A DNA stretch of 64,000 bases, from assembly GCA_029582165.1 (NCBI GenBank), contig CM055874.1:34037383-34101382 (forward strand), read 5' to 3'. A program made the position numbers and the translations under genes. The stretch comes from Portulaca oleracea. Its lineage: Eukaryota > Streptophyta > Magnoliopsida > Caryophyllales > Portulacaceae. Positions 11,292-22,957 of the stretch are shown piece by piece; positions within the stretch are counted from its first letter, which is position 1; each line of letters starts with the position of its first letter. The notes beneath the pieces are model-generated. The model saw nothing but the letters and a program-made list of their open reading frames with translations, was not told the DNA's origin and made no database searches.

Positions 11292-13491
11292 TTACAAAAA
11301 CAAAGACCAAAAACACATAAATACTGAAAGAGCTACTACACTAGCAGCTATTTGAACCCTTATTGCATCAGATTTCAGTGCAATAGGGAAGAGACAATTC
11401 TTTTGTGTCGCATTACTTTTGGTCATCATGGCTAGGCCCTCAAATTGACAAGCCTCTACACTTTGGTCATTCATCTGGAAGTACATGTTGAATGCATAGG
11501 ATACATTCCCAGTACCATCCAAGTGATTACACGAGGAACCATACTCGAGAGCAGTGCAGTCAGCTCTTGCACATGCATAGTTGAGTGCGCCTGGCACTTT
11601 CTCCCCATTTGTAGCCTCTGGGTTAAGGATGCACCATTTCTTCTCTTGGTACTCAACACCCTTGGCTCCGACTAGCATCTTGTTGTTTCCTTTTCCAGTA
11701 AGGTCCATTGGGAACTTAGGATACCCATCATATCGAAATATTCCCCAATGTCTCTCGAAGTTTCCCGGGGCAACGCTCTTTAAGTTCTCATCCAAAAGCC
11801 CAAATAAGTATACCTAAGTACAAGTTTACAAAAGAAAAACTTGTTCATTAAGTACTTTCCGAAATATATGAGACAAGAATAAATTGTCACTGCTATTATT
11901 CATATGTTTCTTTAATTGATATTGCAAAGTGGATGCCATGGTTTTTGTCATTCTATAAATTTCTATGACTACATTACTCCTTTCTCCAACATGATTTTAA
12001 ATTATTAATCGAGTTCGTAACACGAAACAATCATTTCACATATGATAATTGCGTAACATGTCAAATAAATGAATAAAACTATCATATGTGATATGTACAT
12101 ATATACATAATACCCCTTTCTCCAACATGATATTAAAATATACGTAATACTCCTTTCTCCAACATAATATTAAAGTATTAATTGAGTTCGGAACACAAAA
12201 CAATCATTTCACGTATGATAACTACGTAACATGTCAAATAAATGAATAAAAGTATCATATGTGCACATATACATAATACCAAGCTAAGTAGTTCTCATAA
12301 ATAAAATAACATGAAGTATTGATACAAGAATACCTCTAATTTTCCAGGACGCATAGGGGTTCCCTTGTTAGCCGCCAGCTTCTTAAGCAAACCTTCATAG
12401 AATCTTTTTGCATAAGTAGCATTGGCCTTCATATGGCCATCCGTAGGCCATCCGATTTCTCCAACAATGATCTTCAAATCTGCAACTCCATACTTCTTCA
12501 ATGTCCAAACAAGGGTGTCATAGTTGGCATCAAACACATTGGTGTACTTATTATGTTTATCTTGGATTGTTTTGTTACTTCCATCCCCAAAGAAGGCAAA
12601 TTCCTCCGGGAAACCAACATTTTGGTAGAGACTAAGGAAAGGATAAATGTTGACCAAGAAAGGTGAACCTTTCTCCTTGAAGAATTTAACTATTTCAACC
12701 ATTTTTTTCTTCACATCTTTTCTAAAATCTCCATTTGAGGGTATGTTTGTGGATGATTCGTACACATCTGCATTAAGCGGGATTGAGACCTTAATGGTGT
12801 TGGCATGACCTGCTTCCTCAATTGCTTGTTGTATGTTTTGTACCACCGGAAATGTATTTTCTTTGTAATCGTCATTATAACTAGCTAAAAAAGGTTCATT
12901 TGCTACAGCGACATACCTATTTTTACATAGCTAAGTGTCATTGTGAGAAATACTTAAAAACAATATGACTCATTAAGACAAAGAAATAAAGAATTATAGC
13001 ATAAATACATGCATTCACTTGTGTTAGCTTTTAATTAAAGTAATAATTTCAAAGACGACTGAAAACTTGTAACACTTTGTAGAATTAAAATTTGTAATTT
13101 GAAAAAGGAGTTTTTGTTTTAGTTGGTTAGAGATTTACCTAATGTCAACTCCTCCATCATGTAGGTATTTGGTTACATTCTGCTTAACCCAGGCTTTGGC
13201 ATTTTTATACTTAGTGAGATCTTTTAGCATATTGTTAGGTATGCCAACCATCACTTGAATCCCACTGCCAGATAAAGCCTCAAGCGTTGAGGAGTCAGCG
13301 TCAAAAAGTTTCACCTTTTTTATATGATTATCTTTCAACATGCGTACAACGATCTTCGGATCTAACGGGTTTGTTGCAATGTTCCCCCAATTTACACCTA
13401 CATCAAGAACTTTGTTGGCTGCAAAGCTAGTGGTTAGTAGCATCGCCAAAGTCCATATTAATAGAGTTTGTGATTGAGTCATGGTGGACAT
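11292..13491 (-). CDS. GPI-anchored glucan endo-1,3-beta-glucosidase (GH17 + X8), three exons
   Basis: The gene hydrolyses 1,3-beta-glucan (callose) at the cell surface or plasmodesmata, by family knowledge. Minus-strand exons are 13139-13491, 12334-12916 and 11292-11813, all joined at GT-AG sites with matching phases. They total 1,458 nt, or 485 residues. A signal peptide ending near TSFA opens the protein. The GH17 domain follows, opening with GVNWG and containing VANEPF with the acid/base Glu and VGEIGWPT with the nucleophile Glu. An X8 (CBM43) callose-binding domain begins KKWCILNPEA and carries the expected cysteines. A hydrophobic tail (VALSVFMCFWSLFL) fits a GPI-anchor signal. Order and length match the glucan endo-1,3-beta-glucosidase 8-like plant clade. 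It has no breaks and is the one complete host gene in the window. The start is the first ATG; a second in-frame ATG three codons later is also possible. Confidence 0.93.
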
Positions 13492-15467
13492 GCCAGAACT
13501 TTTATTTGGTTGTATAGTAAGATGTCAATGTTGATGGGAAAGAGTGTCACATTTATGAATGACTATGTTTCAAGCATGATATTTGAAGTCACTAGTTAAA
13601 AACTCGAATGTTATATACCAAACTTTTATCACTATTTTAGGTTAATTTGAGATTAAGGTGCATCTTGGTTGACTAAGATCTAGCTATGACAAATACTATA
13701 TTTGGATATTTGACAAAATTTGCCTTAGTTTATGTGTTGTTGTAGTTTAACCCTCTTGAGAATAGTTCTTATTACAATAAGGAGAAACATACGGTTGGAC
13801 TGAAAAAAATGTTGATGCATTTCGAATTAGGATATATATCTATGGAGAACACTTTAGGATACATGATGGTATTTAAAAAGTTAATAAAAATTTATCATAA
13901 ATAAACATATCTTTTCTAACAATATAGAAGCGATTAAATGTTGGATTATTTAAAGTTCCCCAAAAAAATATTTTCATAGTTTCTTTATATAAAGATGATA
14001 AAAATCCAAAACAATATATTAAGTATTAACTTATCAAACAAAGTTAGTTAGAGTAGAATAATAGATGGTGTAATTTTGAGTTTTTATTGATCGAAAATTT
14101 AAAATGCATATATGATATTTCTTTTGGTTAGTGAAGGGTTGATTGTGATTTTCTCTACATTATCCATATAGATGATAATCTTTTAATCTAGTACTCGCCC
14201 ATTTTTCTCAATAAGTCACTTTAATCTTGCCATGCTCTCTAATACATTACCTTGACTTAAATTTCAGAAATATTTTATAAGACATTGGTACCCCTATATT
14301 TTTATTGAAATATTTGATGATAATAATTTTTATAAAATAAATAATTATATGTGTTGAAAAATTTACTGTCAAAGTTTCTACACTTTAACTACATGTATAA
14401 ACTATTCACGAACATTATGGAACAAAGGGGTTACTTCCTAGGTTACCTATATTTCGAGATTTTCTATACTTGACACATTTAACATAGAAATTCATTTATG
14501 AACTGTAAGTGAGTTTGTTTCTTCTCACATTTAATTTAGATTCCAACTACACTTATAATGTGCAAATAGTATCGGCTAAAATTAAAGACAAGTGTGGGGA
14601 TGATAAGTGTGTTGAAATGTGGGGAGATATTGTTACCTGCACATTTCATGTACGGTTATTTAACATGATGCAAACTTATAGAAGTTCAAGAAGATATAAC
14701 TCCCTCCACACAAACAAGTGTTGTTGTTCTTATATTTTATTTTTTTTAAAAAAGGTAAAAATTGTAATTAATACAACTTATTAGTAAAAAAAATAAAGCA
14801 ATTATAAATAATAATCATGCTTTCTAATTAATAAGTTGTGTATTAGTTACAACCACTATACGAACAAATAAATTAACACTTGTAAATAAATTGGCAAAAA
14901 TTATAGCAAACAAAAACCAAAACCTAAATGTATTGATCTCCTAGTGTCTTCAAAATTTTTTTTAATACTTCATTGTAAACATTACATAACAAAGATTTAG
15001 AACCCCAAATTAAAAATTGTCAATATTCATGCTAAATGTTATTATTTTTAGTGTAACTAACTGAACAAAATATATAAAAGTATTCGTCGTAAGCTAAACT
15101 GCACTTTAAAAATGTGAGTCTAAACATGACACTACAACCAAACATAGCTATGGTAAGACTCATTTGTGTAACAACTTTCGTAAGTATTACAATAGATACC
15201 CTATAGTAATATTTTTGAAAATTGTTACCTTAATTTGATACTAATTACAATAGTTAAATATTTGTGTTACAATAACCAACTAATGAAATGCTAGAGGAAA
15301 GTTCAATTTTTTTTTAATTAGAAATGTTGCATCAGGATTAATGTGGTTCCCTCATTCTTTTTTTGGGGTGGGAGTAAACGCGTAATGTGAAAATGAATAG
15401 TATTTTCCGTTTCCTTCTAAAGAATTCACACAAGCACAACAATCGATGAAAGCATCATAATAAATTA
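13492..15467. other. Intergenic region upstream of the GH17 gene
   Basis: AT-rich sequence without a supported gene. An imperfect inverted repeat with arms near 14763-14783 and 14829-14849 (ACAACTTATTA and its complement) encloses about 45 bp and could be a small decayed MITE. The 91-codon frame at 14509-14784 has no recognisable family. Confidence 0.4.
13611..13620 (-). promoter_or_regulatory. Candidate TATA box of the GH17 gene
   Basis: TGGTATATAA on the minus strand lies about 120 bp upstream of the start codon. This is a reasonable distance for a plant TATA box, but the region is AT-rich and chance matches are likely. Confidence 0.25.
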
Positions 15468-15731
15468 GGCCTCGTTCTTCTATACTGTTGGTTGCGGTGC
15501 GGTGGAATTTGAAAAAGTGTGGTGGATTGTGGTGATCGCATGAGTTGTAGTGAAAATTATGGTAAGTGGGGTAGGTGAGGAGAGAAAATGTGAAAAGTAG
15601 AGGAGAAAAATAAGGAGAGAGAAAAGTGAAGAGATATATTGTAATGATTGTGATGTGGTGTGGTGAAAATTGAAGAGTTACGGGTACAGTGTGGTACCGC
15701 ATCGCAGTGTACCGCATACAAGAACGGGGCT
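15468..15731. mobile_element. Tourist-like (PIF/Harbinger) MITE, 264 bp
   Basis: The terminal repeats are GGCCTCGTTCTT and AAGAACGGGGCT, with two mismatches. TTA flanks both ends (15465-15467 and 15732-15734), the target site of PIF/Harbinger elements. The interior is non-coding and has GGTGCGGT-type motifs near one end and their complement near the other. It resembles the termini of the larger element at 29647-30456. Confidence 0.75.
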
Positions 15732-15734
15732 TTA

Positions 15735-18419
15735 ATGACAAATATTTAGAAAAATACCACGCAGAGTCCATTTCTCATTCTTCCCTTTCATTCACTATCG
15801 AACCCTATAGCAAGGAAAAACTCAATCTTCATTATAACTCTCGATCTGTTTTCCCTCTGCCACCACCAATGTCTTCTGTTGTCGTCACTTTCTGGAGCAC
15901 ACCAAGGTGCTTGGCATACACGAGTGAAGCCCAGAGGAAATAGCATTTGGATCGGACTTCAATCAATCCCTATACTGCCACCTCCTATCTAGGCTCCTCC
16001 ACCACTAGCAAGACCAGTTCGTGTTTTTTGCACTTTGTAAGTGATTCTTTACTTTAACAATTTAGGGTTTGGCCTCTTAGTTATCGCTTGTTTTCTTTTT
16101 CATTCTTAATGGGTTCCTTCTAATTGCATGATTGACCCTTATGTCCCTAACACATTGGCTATCTAGGCATTGCTTATTCTTCCAGGGATTATTCAACTTG
16201 CTATCATTTTTTTGTATGATTATTATTGGTTTTTCCATGTCAAATTCGGATACGGTGGGATTCATACCACTTCATTGGGCATCAATTGAGTTTGAAATTT
16301 GATCAAATTCTGCTTTGAACAAGACTCCAAATGATCTGGGTCGAGGGATTTCTTGAGAAGGGTTCATTTTTTTGGGCAATCCTGTGAGGTTTGGTTTTTG
16401 CTTATTATTGAGTTGGGTATTTTTTTTTGGGTTTTGGTAGAACAAGGTGTTATGGTAAAACAGATGAAGAGTTGAGTGGGTCTTTGAGGATTAGACAATC
16501 GAATAGTGAAAGTAATCTCAGTAGCAATGGGATGTTGAGAGCTTCCTAAATTTATCTGAAAGCCATCTTCGTATATACTTCCACGGGTTCTATCGTTTCT
16601 CATTCTTCCCTTTCTTTCACTGTTATAAAAAAAAAAGTGATGATAGATGGAGATAATTAAGAATTAAGCCTATTAAGATCTAAATTTCTCTTAGTTTTAC
16701 CGAAGTATGAGCCCAATTATGCATCTTATATCATATGAACAATCATCTGATCTAAATTTCGCTTAGTTATTTTGTTTTTGTAGATATGTCATGAACACAT
16801 AAAGTAATGTAAAGGAAAGTTCTTTGAATCCTTTTATTTTCGACTAGTTAAGCCACAGTTTTGTTTCATTTTTTTATCATCTTCTCACTTCTTTAACCCT
16901 AAAAATGTTTAGAATATGTGTTTTATGTGAATTTCTATCTTTTTTATCCTTAAATCTTAGGTTTACTATGATTGTTTCCACATGCATTTGAAGTGATTTT
17001 TACTATAACGCTGGTGGTTCTGCACTAGGTCTGTCAACTATCCTTTGTCTTACTTTAACCTGTTTGTGTTGTATGTCTCCATGTTTGTTCTAGTTTTTAC
17101 AATAAACATATAGTCGGGGAGACCACTCAATGTTCTGATATGCAATGCTGATGTTTACTAGCTGACAACAAGACAGTCGTGGTCCACTACTGTGGGGTTC
17201 GAGCTTAGTGCTGGGGCTAACCATTTGGGGTACTTCTTGTTATCTAGGTTGTTGCTTGAAGATTTGAACAAGTGTAACTACCGTTCTAGGCGCCTCGTTA
17301 TTGTAGGGTCCATCTCTGGATGAAAACTCGTTCTTTAATTCACAAGTTATAGTTATTAAGAGTAGAGAAAGATACTACGTCAGGTTATATTAGGCTTATT
17401 TTCACGGGAGAGTTGAACAAGTTGATGAATCCTAGACCCAAACGAATTGACCTAAACCTAACTCGTTTAACTAAATAGTTAAATTGGTCAGGTTCAAGTA
17501 ACATGTTCTTGTAACCAACGACAAATTATACAACAAAGATTCAACTTGCAATGACAAAATAGAACTGGTTTGTGTTTTCCACCATTCATTTATGGTCAAC
17601 CATTCATTTTCCTCCTAAAAGTCCATAACACAAAATTCAATTATTTTATTGTCACTTATATAGAGAACAGTAAATGGTAAACAAGTTACCATTTGACTCC
17701 ATTATTATTGACATAAATATGTTATTATACATGTCGAGATGCTCAACCCAACTCTGACCCCATAATATGTTGTAGGTTTAAGCTCAGTAATCATGTCGGT
17801 TTAGCTTATCCCAACAAGTAGTGTGATGAATCTTTCATGTTATTATGGCTAGGAAACACGAATGCATGGTCTGGGAATGTTCCTCCAATTGCCAACCTAG
17901 GAGACATGAGGGGGCTTATCTCAACAAACTTGTATTAAAGTTGCTTCATGCGTGGGAAATCTGAAGTACTTACTTGAGCTAGTTGCTACCTTACTTGCTA
18001 GCTACCTTGTATAAATGCGCATGCCATGTATCATTTGCTGCATTAGGTGAGTTCATGAAATTAAGCCTTTGTGCTCATTTTTTATAATTAATTAATGACT
18101 CTTAACCTTTCTACTTCCATATCTTGATTTGGCTAATCAAATGGTATTAAGTGGGACTTGCTAATGATCAAGTGATGATTCTGTATCTTGATCTTGCTTC
18201 ATTAGTTGTGTTTTTGTATCCTTGGAAGATTATCAAGCTTGGCCCTTGTGGTTTGCAATTTTGGTGTTTTTATATCAATAATAAATCACTTGTTTATCCT
18301 TTTTCTTATCTGTTTTTATTTTTTTAATATGAGTTCATAACTTAGATTATTGAAAAACCTACATCGTTTCATGGAGTTTTGGATTGATGTGTGTCTGGCT
18401 TGGTAAACTGTGATCTTGA
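15735..18419. other. Unassigned sequence between the MITE and the gypsy element
   Basis: No gene is supported. A CT-rich stretch from 15770 to 15900 with a short frame from 15870 looks like a plant leader but goes nowhere. TCTCATTCTTCCCTTTC occurs twice, near 15774 and 16599, as a direct repeat with about 825 bp between. The sequence ends at the target site of the gypsy element (ACAAG, 18420-18424). Confidence 0.4.
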
Positions 18420-18424
18420 ACAAG

Positions 18425-19378
18425 TGGAGCGTTACCGTCGCGTGGAGGGGATGAAGATTAGCTTGAGTAGTTGAATGGATTCGATAATCAACAAGAGCAA
18501 AGTCTTGAACACCCAAAGGTTGGATATGACCTTGAGCAAGGAGAGTCCACAACTCTTGGCCTAACACCCCACCATGATTATCTAGACAAATCCACCATGC
18601 ATAATCACTAAAGGAATGACTTGAATCACCACCAAATTGATTGGATAAAGATAACAAGGTTTGAGAGAAAACAAGGGGAAAACCCTTACAAATGCTTAAG
18701 CATATCAACAATGTCTAAAAAACTCCCCCAAAAAACGAGCTAGGGGGTATTTATACTAAGGGGAAAAAATAAAACAAAACTCAGCGTTAACACAAAACAC
18801 GCGCAGAAATCAGCGACCGTCGCAGGCGGCATGGGTCGGTCGCGACCGTTACAGGCAATCGACGCAGCAAAACAGCTTCCGAGCAGCGACGGTCGCGGGT
18901 GTTTCCCTCCATGTCGCGGGTGCGACAGGAAAATGGAATAGGGCGCTGGCATCTTGGTAGGGGGATTTTGCGGGCGCGACATAGGTCATGCCGCGCGCAA
19001 CAGAGATCGCAAAGGATCCGAACTAGGTCTTGGCGAGGGTTTAGGGTTTTTTCCGTATTGCGGCTTGTTGATGATGCCCAGCCATAGCTCGCCCATAGCA
19101 GTCTGTCGCGGGCGTTACCTCCACCGTAGCGGGCGTTACGTCGCTTATTCAGGTGGTGGCGGGCCCTACCTCCTCTGTAGCGGGCGCGACGGCCTACTGC
19201 CAAGGCTACCTTGTTCTGCTCCTCCTTCCACTTGTGTTTGCTTGATTCAAACCCACTCCCGGACCCCGATACCATGTAGTTCCTCGTCTCGGCGATCCCG
19301 AGGCCTCCGGGGTCGATGGAGCCAAACCCGAGCCTCCTCATTCCCCGATAAATGATGACTCGAACCTGACACGGTTCA
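18425..19378 (-). repeat. 3' LTR of the gypsy element
   Basis: The LTR runs TG...CA (954 bp). A TATAAATA-like box on the minus strand lies at about 18747-18756. The part from 18820 to 19195 is GC-rich and holds repeated copies of the word GTCGCGGGCGCGAC and variants, for example at 18913-18926, 19104-19117, 19126-19139, 19156-19169 and 19177-19190. The long open frames over it on both strands are by-products of this composition. Confidence 0.88.
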
Positions 19379-19399
19379 TACTCCCCCTCTTGAAAAAGA
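19379..19399 (-). other. Polypurine tract of the gypsy element
   Basis: On the minus strand a purine run containing AAGAGGGGGAG directly precedes the LTR's opening TG. The same arrangement occurs beside the relative's LTR at 38019. Confidence 0.7.
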
Positions 19400-19518
19400 G
19401 TTTCCCCTCAACTTTAGGGAGTTAAAGCCGAGGCACTCTCCTTCAATTGGCTCCATAAAACTTTGAACATCCCGAATGCCACGAGCAATCACACTAGACG
19501 CCCAACAAGCTTCAAACC

Positions 19519-20254
19519 CTACAATGTACCCATCTTCCAAATGAAAGAAGGAGGTTGGAGGCTTGTTATAGGAAAATTTTGTGGTGCTTGGGAACTCTCA
19601 ATCTCACTAGGCTCGCCACAAGGTAAAGACAAATCAAGAGGTAGCTCGTCCTCACCAAGAGCACACTCAACCCGTGTTTTGCTCATTATGAGAAGGTTCC
19701 TCAACTCACTACCCAACCCGAGTTTTGAAGATTTAGTTTCTCGGGGAGAGATAGGAAGTAGTTTGATCTTTTTGCCTTTTTGGGTGAAAATATAAACGTT
19801 TTCCAATCCATTGTGCACCGTTTGCTTGTTGTATTGCCATGGACGCCCCAACAAAATGTGACAAGCACTCATAGGAACAACATCACAAACAAGGGAATAA
19901 TCGTAGTTAGTCCCAAAAGAAAAATTCACTAAGACTTGCTTTAGTTACCTTGACGCCGTTATGATCATTGAGCCAATGGAGTGAGTAAGGTCGAGAGTGA
20001 GGTAGTAAGGGCAAACCAAGCTTCTCGACCATATAAGAAGATGCGACGTTAGTGCAACTCCCTCCATCAATGACAAGAGTACATACTTTTCCACCCACGA
20101 AGCACCGCGTTTGGAACAACATTTCTCTTTGGACCTTGTCGAGAGGAGCTTCACAGGCATGCAAAGCTCTCCTCAATACAAGGGAACCCCCAGGGACGGG
20201 CGGTACGGGAACGACATCCTCTTCGTCACTCACATCTTCCTCGTTGACAACCAC
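19519..20254 (-). pseudogene. Gypsy aspartic protease, frameshifted
   Basis: The retroviral-type protease processes the Gag polyprotein. The first part (19907-20254) carries the active-site stretch VIDGGSCTNVAS. The rest continues in another frame (19519-19929) with ILLGRPWQYNKQTVHNGLEN, the usual flap-to-C-terminal segment of plant gypsy proteases. A frameshift near 19920 separates the two. Downstream of it the frame runs into linker sequence and then the purine tract, where RT would normally start, so pol has been lost by deletion. Confidence 0.85.
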
Positions 20255-21380
20255 CTCAGCCTCTTCTTGTGCCTTTCGAAGCTCATCCTTAATTCATGGG
20301 TCTCTTGGAGAGTCAAGGTCCAGCGGTTTGGGCAATCCGCTTGATACTGGCCATACCCATGACATTTAAAGCACTTCCGGCCTTCCATCCGTCGAGGAGC
20401 TTCCGTTGGAGTCGCCGTAGCAAGTCCCTTTCCTTTGTCAGTTCTAGGTGTCGATGTTGACTTGGGTGTCTCGCTAGACTTCGAAGTGCCGGAGTAGGAA
20501 GAAGGCGTGTTAGAAGGCGAGAAGATGGGCTTAGCCGATTGCTTGAAGGTGGACTTCTCGTTTCTTCGCCGCTCAACCTTGAGAGCAAGACTATACAACT
20601 CATCCAACAAATGATAAGGTTGAACCTCAATCTTCTTAGCAACAGAGGGATCCAACCCGTTCAAAAAATCGCATCATCGTTTGCTCATCGGGTTCTCAAG
20701 GTCGCTTTTGATGAGGAGTGGCTCGAACTCCTGAATATAATCGCTCATGGACCCTTTGTCCTGGGTGAGAGCATAGAGCTTACTCAAGACATCCTGCTTG
20801 TAGGTGTTGGGCAAAAAGCATCGGTTCTTCGATTGCTTCAACCGTGCCCACGAAGTAATTCTCGATCGACCTTCCCTAGCCCGTTGTGCTTTAACATTCT
20901 TAAACCAAAGTGATCGAAGCGGGTTTAGTGAGTCTCAAACTGGCGATCTTGAAGGTTTTCTCGTCGTTGTACTCTTTGGTTTCAAAGATTCTTTCCATCA
21001 TTTGGACCCATTCAAGATACTCGTCGGGGTCACTAGAACCATTGAACTCTGGAATGTCGATCTTGACATCTTGAAAGTCGTCATGAGGAGGTCTATCATG
21101 CACTTCCCGACGAGGTCGGCGTCGAAGGGAGACTCTAGCATCGTCACTTGGCTCAAAGTTGGGAGGAGGACGGATAGAACTTTGTGTGGGCCTCGGAAAT
21201 TCATTTCGGGGTGGACCTTGAAGGTTCAAGGCCATGTTGTTCATTTGGGACGCAAGGTCTTGAAGAGTCCGCTCGATAGTGGAGAACCGATTGTCAATGG
21301 TGTTGAATCGGTTCTCGATAGTTCGAAGTAGATGACTACCCTGGTGGCTTGGTTCCTCACGATCGAAGTGAACTTCTTCG
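20230..21380 (-). pseudogene. Gypsy Gag with zinc knuckle, frameshifted
   Basis: Gag forms the virus-like particle. The N-terminal part has a heptad-like stretch (IENRFNTIDNRFSTIERTL, about 21249-21335). The capsid segment (20900-21244) contains FNGSSDPDEYLEWVQMMERI, typical of plant gypsy Gag. The frame is lost near 20900. The C-terminal frame (20230-20664) has the zinc knuckle CFKCHGYGQYQADC, in which the conserved His is Gln. The mutated knuckle and the frameshift suggest a dead copy. Confidence 0.82.
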
Positions 21381-21711
21381 TCTATATCGAGGGAAGGGTA
21401 AAGGACAGATTGTGTTTGGGATATTTTTCTGGAGTTTGGGGGTTTTCTTGTAGTTGGTTAGTGTTTGGGTAAGGGTTCTTTGTGTTTTTCTCACTTGGAC
21501 ATTTCATCGAACACCTTCCGGGCACATTTTTCCAACTCCTCCTCAAAGCTCCAAATGACTTCAAAAACACCAAATACAAACACAATACAATGTATTCCAA
21601 TACTCTTGGATAGCACAGGGGTTGGGGAACACCAATAGATGCAAGAAATCCAACAATAGAAAACTATTCTACCAAGAACATTGAACAAAACTCAAGCTAA
21701 TGAAAACCAAA

Positions 21712-21723
21712 GCTCTGATACCA
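21712..21723 (-). other. Primer binding site of the gypsy element
   Basis: TGGTATCAGAGC on the minus strand, two bases from the LTR end, is a perfect match to the usual complement of plant initiator-Met tRNA. Confidence 0.9.
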
Positions 21724-21725
21724 AA

Positions 21726-22750
21726 TGGAGCGTTACCGTTGCGTGGAGGGGATGAAGATTAGCTTGTGTAGTTGAATGGATTCGATAATCAACAAGAGCA
21801 AAGCCTTGAATACCCAAAGGTTGGATATCACCTTGAGCAAGAAGAGTCCACAACTCTAGGCCTAACATCCCACCATCATTATCTGGGAAAATCCACCAAT
21901 AAGCACTAAAGGAATGTCTTGAATCACCACCAAATTGATTCGATAAAGATAACAAGATTTGAGAGAAAACAAGGGGAAAATCCTTACAAATGCTTAAGCA
22001 TATCAACAATGTCTGAAAAACTCCTCCAAAAAACGAGCCAGAGGGGTATTTATTCTATAGGGAAAAAATAAAACAAAACTCAGCGTTTAACACAAAACAC
22101 ACGCAGAAATCAGCGGCCGTTGCAAAGACGGCTCGATCACAATCAAGAAGGTAATCGACAGAAGCGACTTCCGAAAGCGGATTGGCCGCGGTGTTACCCT
22201 CCATGTCGCGGGCGCGTCAGGCAAATGGAACAGAGCGCTGGCATCTGGGCATAGGGATTTCGGGGGCGCGACATGGGCTGTCGCGGGCGCGACAAGGGAT
22301 TGGCAAAGGATGCTGGAACTAGGCGCTGGCAGGGGTTCCTGGGGTTTTGGCAGCAGTTTCCCTCGGCGTGAACACTAACGCTCTCTGGAGCGGACGCTGA
22401 CAACATTTTTCCAGGCACTGGCAGCGCTTGTCGATGATGCCCAGCCATAGCTCGTCCATAGCAGTGTGTCGTGGGCGTTAGCTCCACCGTTGCGGGCATT
22501 TCCTCGCTTGTTCAAGTGGTGGCGGGCGCTACCTTCTCTGTAGCGGGCGCGACGGTCTACTGCTAAGGCTACCTTGTTCTTCTCCTTCCACTTGTGTTTG
22601 CTTGATTCAAACCCACTCCCGGACCCCGATACAATGTAGTTCCTCATCTTGGGATGGCCTGGTACGATCCCGAGGCCTCCGGGGCCGATGGAGCAAGACC
22701 CGGGCCTCCTCATTCCCCGAAAAATGACGACCCGAACCTGACGCAGATCA
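21726..22750 (-). repeat. 5' LTR of the gypsy element
   Basis: This 1,025-bp sister of 18425-19378 has a TATAAATA-like box on the minus strand near 22046. Its GC-rich part carries the same word family, for example at 22205-22218, 22280-22293, 22468-22481, 22519-22532 and 22540-22553. The two LTRs differ in length and base sequence, so the insertion is not very recent. Confidence 0.88.
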
Positions 22751-22780
22751 ACAAGCTACAAATACATCATTTTTGGTATC

Positions 22781-22957
22781 ATGGCCTATGTACGCTCTTT
22801 GGCAAGGCTTCTAGCTGAAAATAAATTCCTACACCAAGAGAAAGAAACAAAGGTTGTTTATTACCCATATGAAGATGATGATCTCTTCGTAGATGAAAGC
22901 CTCTTTTGTTTTGATCAACCACCTATCTTTGATGTGTATGAAGGTGAGGAAGAATGA
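22781..22957 (+). CDS. Short acidic ORF, probable polyprotein or gene remnant
   Basis: This 58-codon frame opens with ATGGCCTATG and ends at a TGA that is the first three bases of the Athila LTR. The product is acidic at its C-terminus (YEDDDLFVDES, FDVYEGEEE). I do not recognise it firmly; acidic tails of this kind occur at the ends of some plant gypsy proteins. It sits between the right end of the gypsy element (22750) and the Athila LTR (22955), so it is a surviving piece of an older sequence cut by both insertions. Confidence 0.3.
   Translation: MAYVRSLARLLAENKFLHQEKETKVVYYPYEDDDLFVDESLFCFDQPPIFDVYEGEEE

Larger units (their letters stand above)
18425..22750 (-). mobile_element. Ty3/gypsy-type element with gag and protease only
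   Basis: Two LTRs (18425-19378 and 21726-22750) enclose about 2.35 kb. The 5-bp target duplication ACAAG is perfect (18420-18424 and 22751-22755). On the minus strand the 5' LTR is 21726-22750, followed by TT and the primer site TGGTATCAGAGC (21712-21723). A purine tract AAGAGGGGGAGTA precedes the 3' LTR. The interior encodes broken gag and aspartic protease but no RT, RNase H or integrase, so it is non-autonomous. A partial relative lies at 36968-39582, and the pol remnant at 49915-52884 shows what a full relative may look like. Confidence 0.88.

Noticed and set aside
15352..15771. 139-codon minus frame
   Set aside because: It spans the Tourist-like MITE and its flanks; low complexity, no homology seen.
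18787..19355. 184-codon minus frame and 133-codon plus frame
   Set aside because: They lie wholly within the gypsy LTR and arise from the GC-rich word array. The sister LTR does not keep them.
20804..21331. 175-codon plus-strand frame
   Set aside because: It is the antisense shadow of the gypsy Gag capsid region, which reads on the minus strand.
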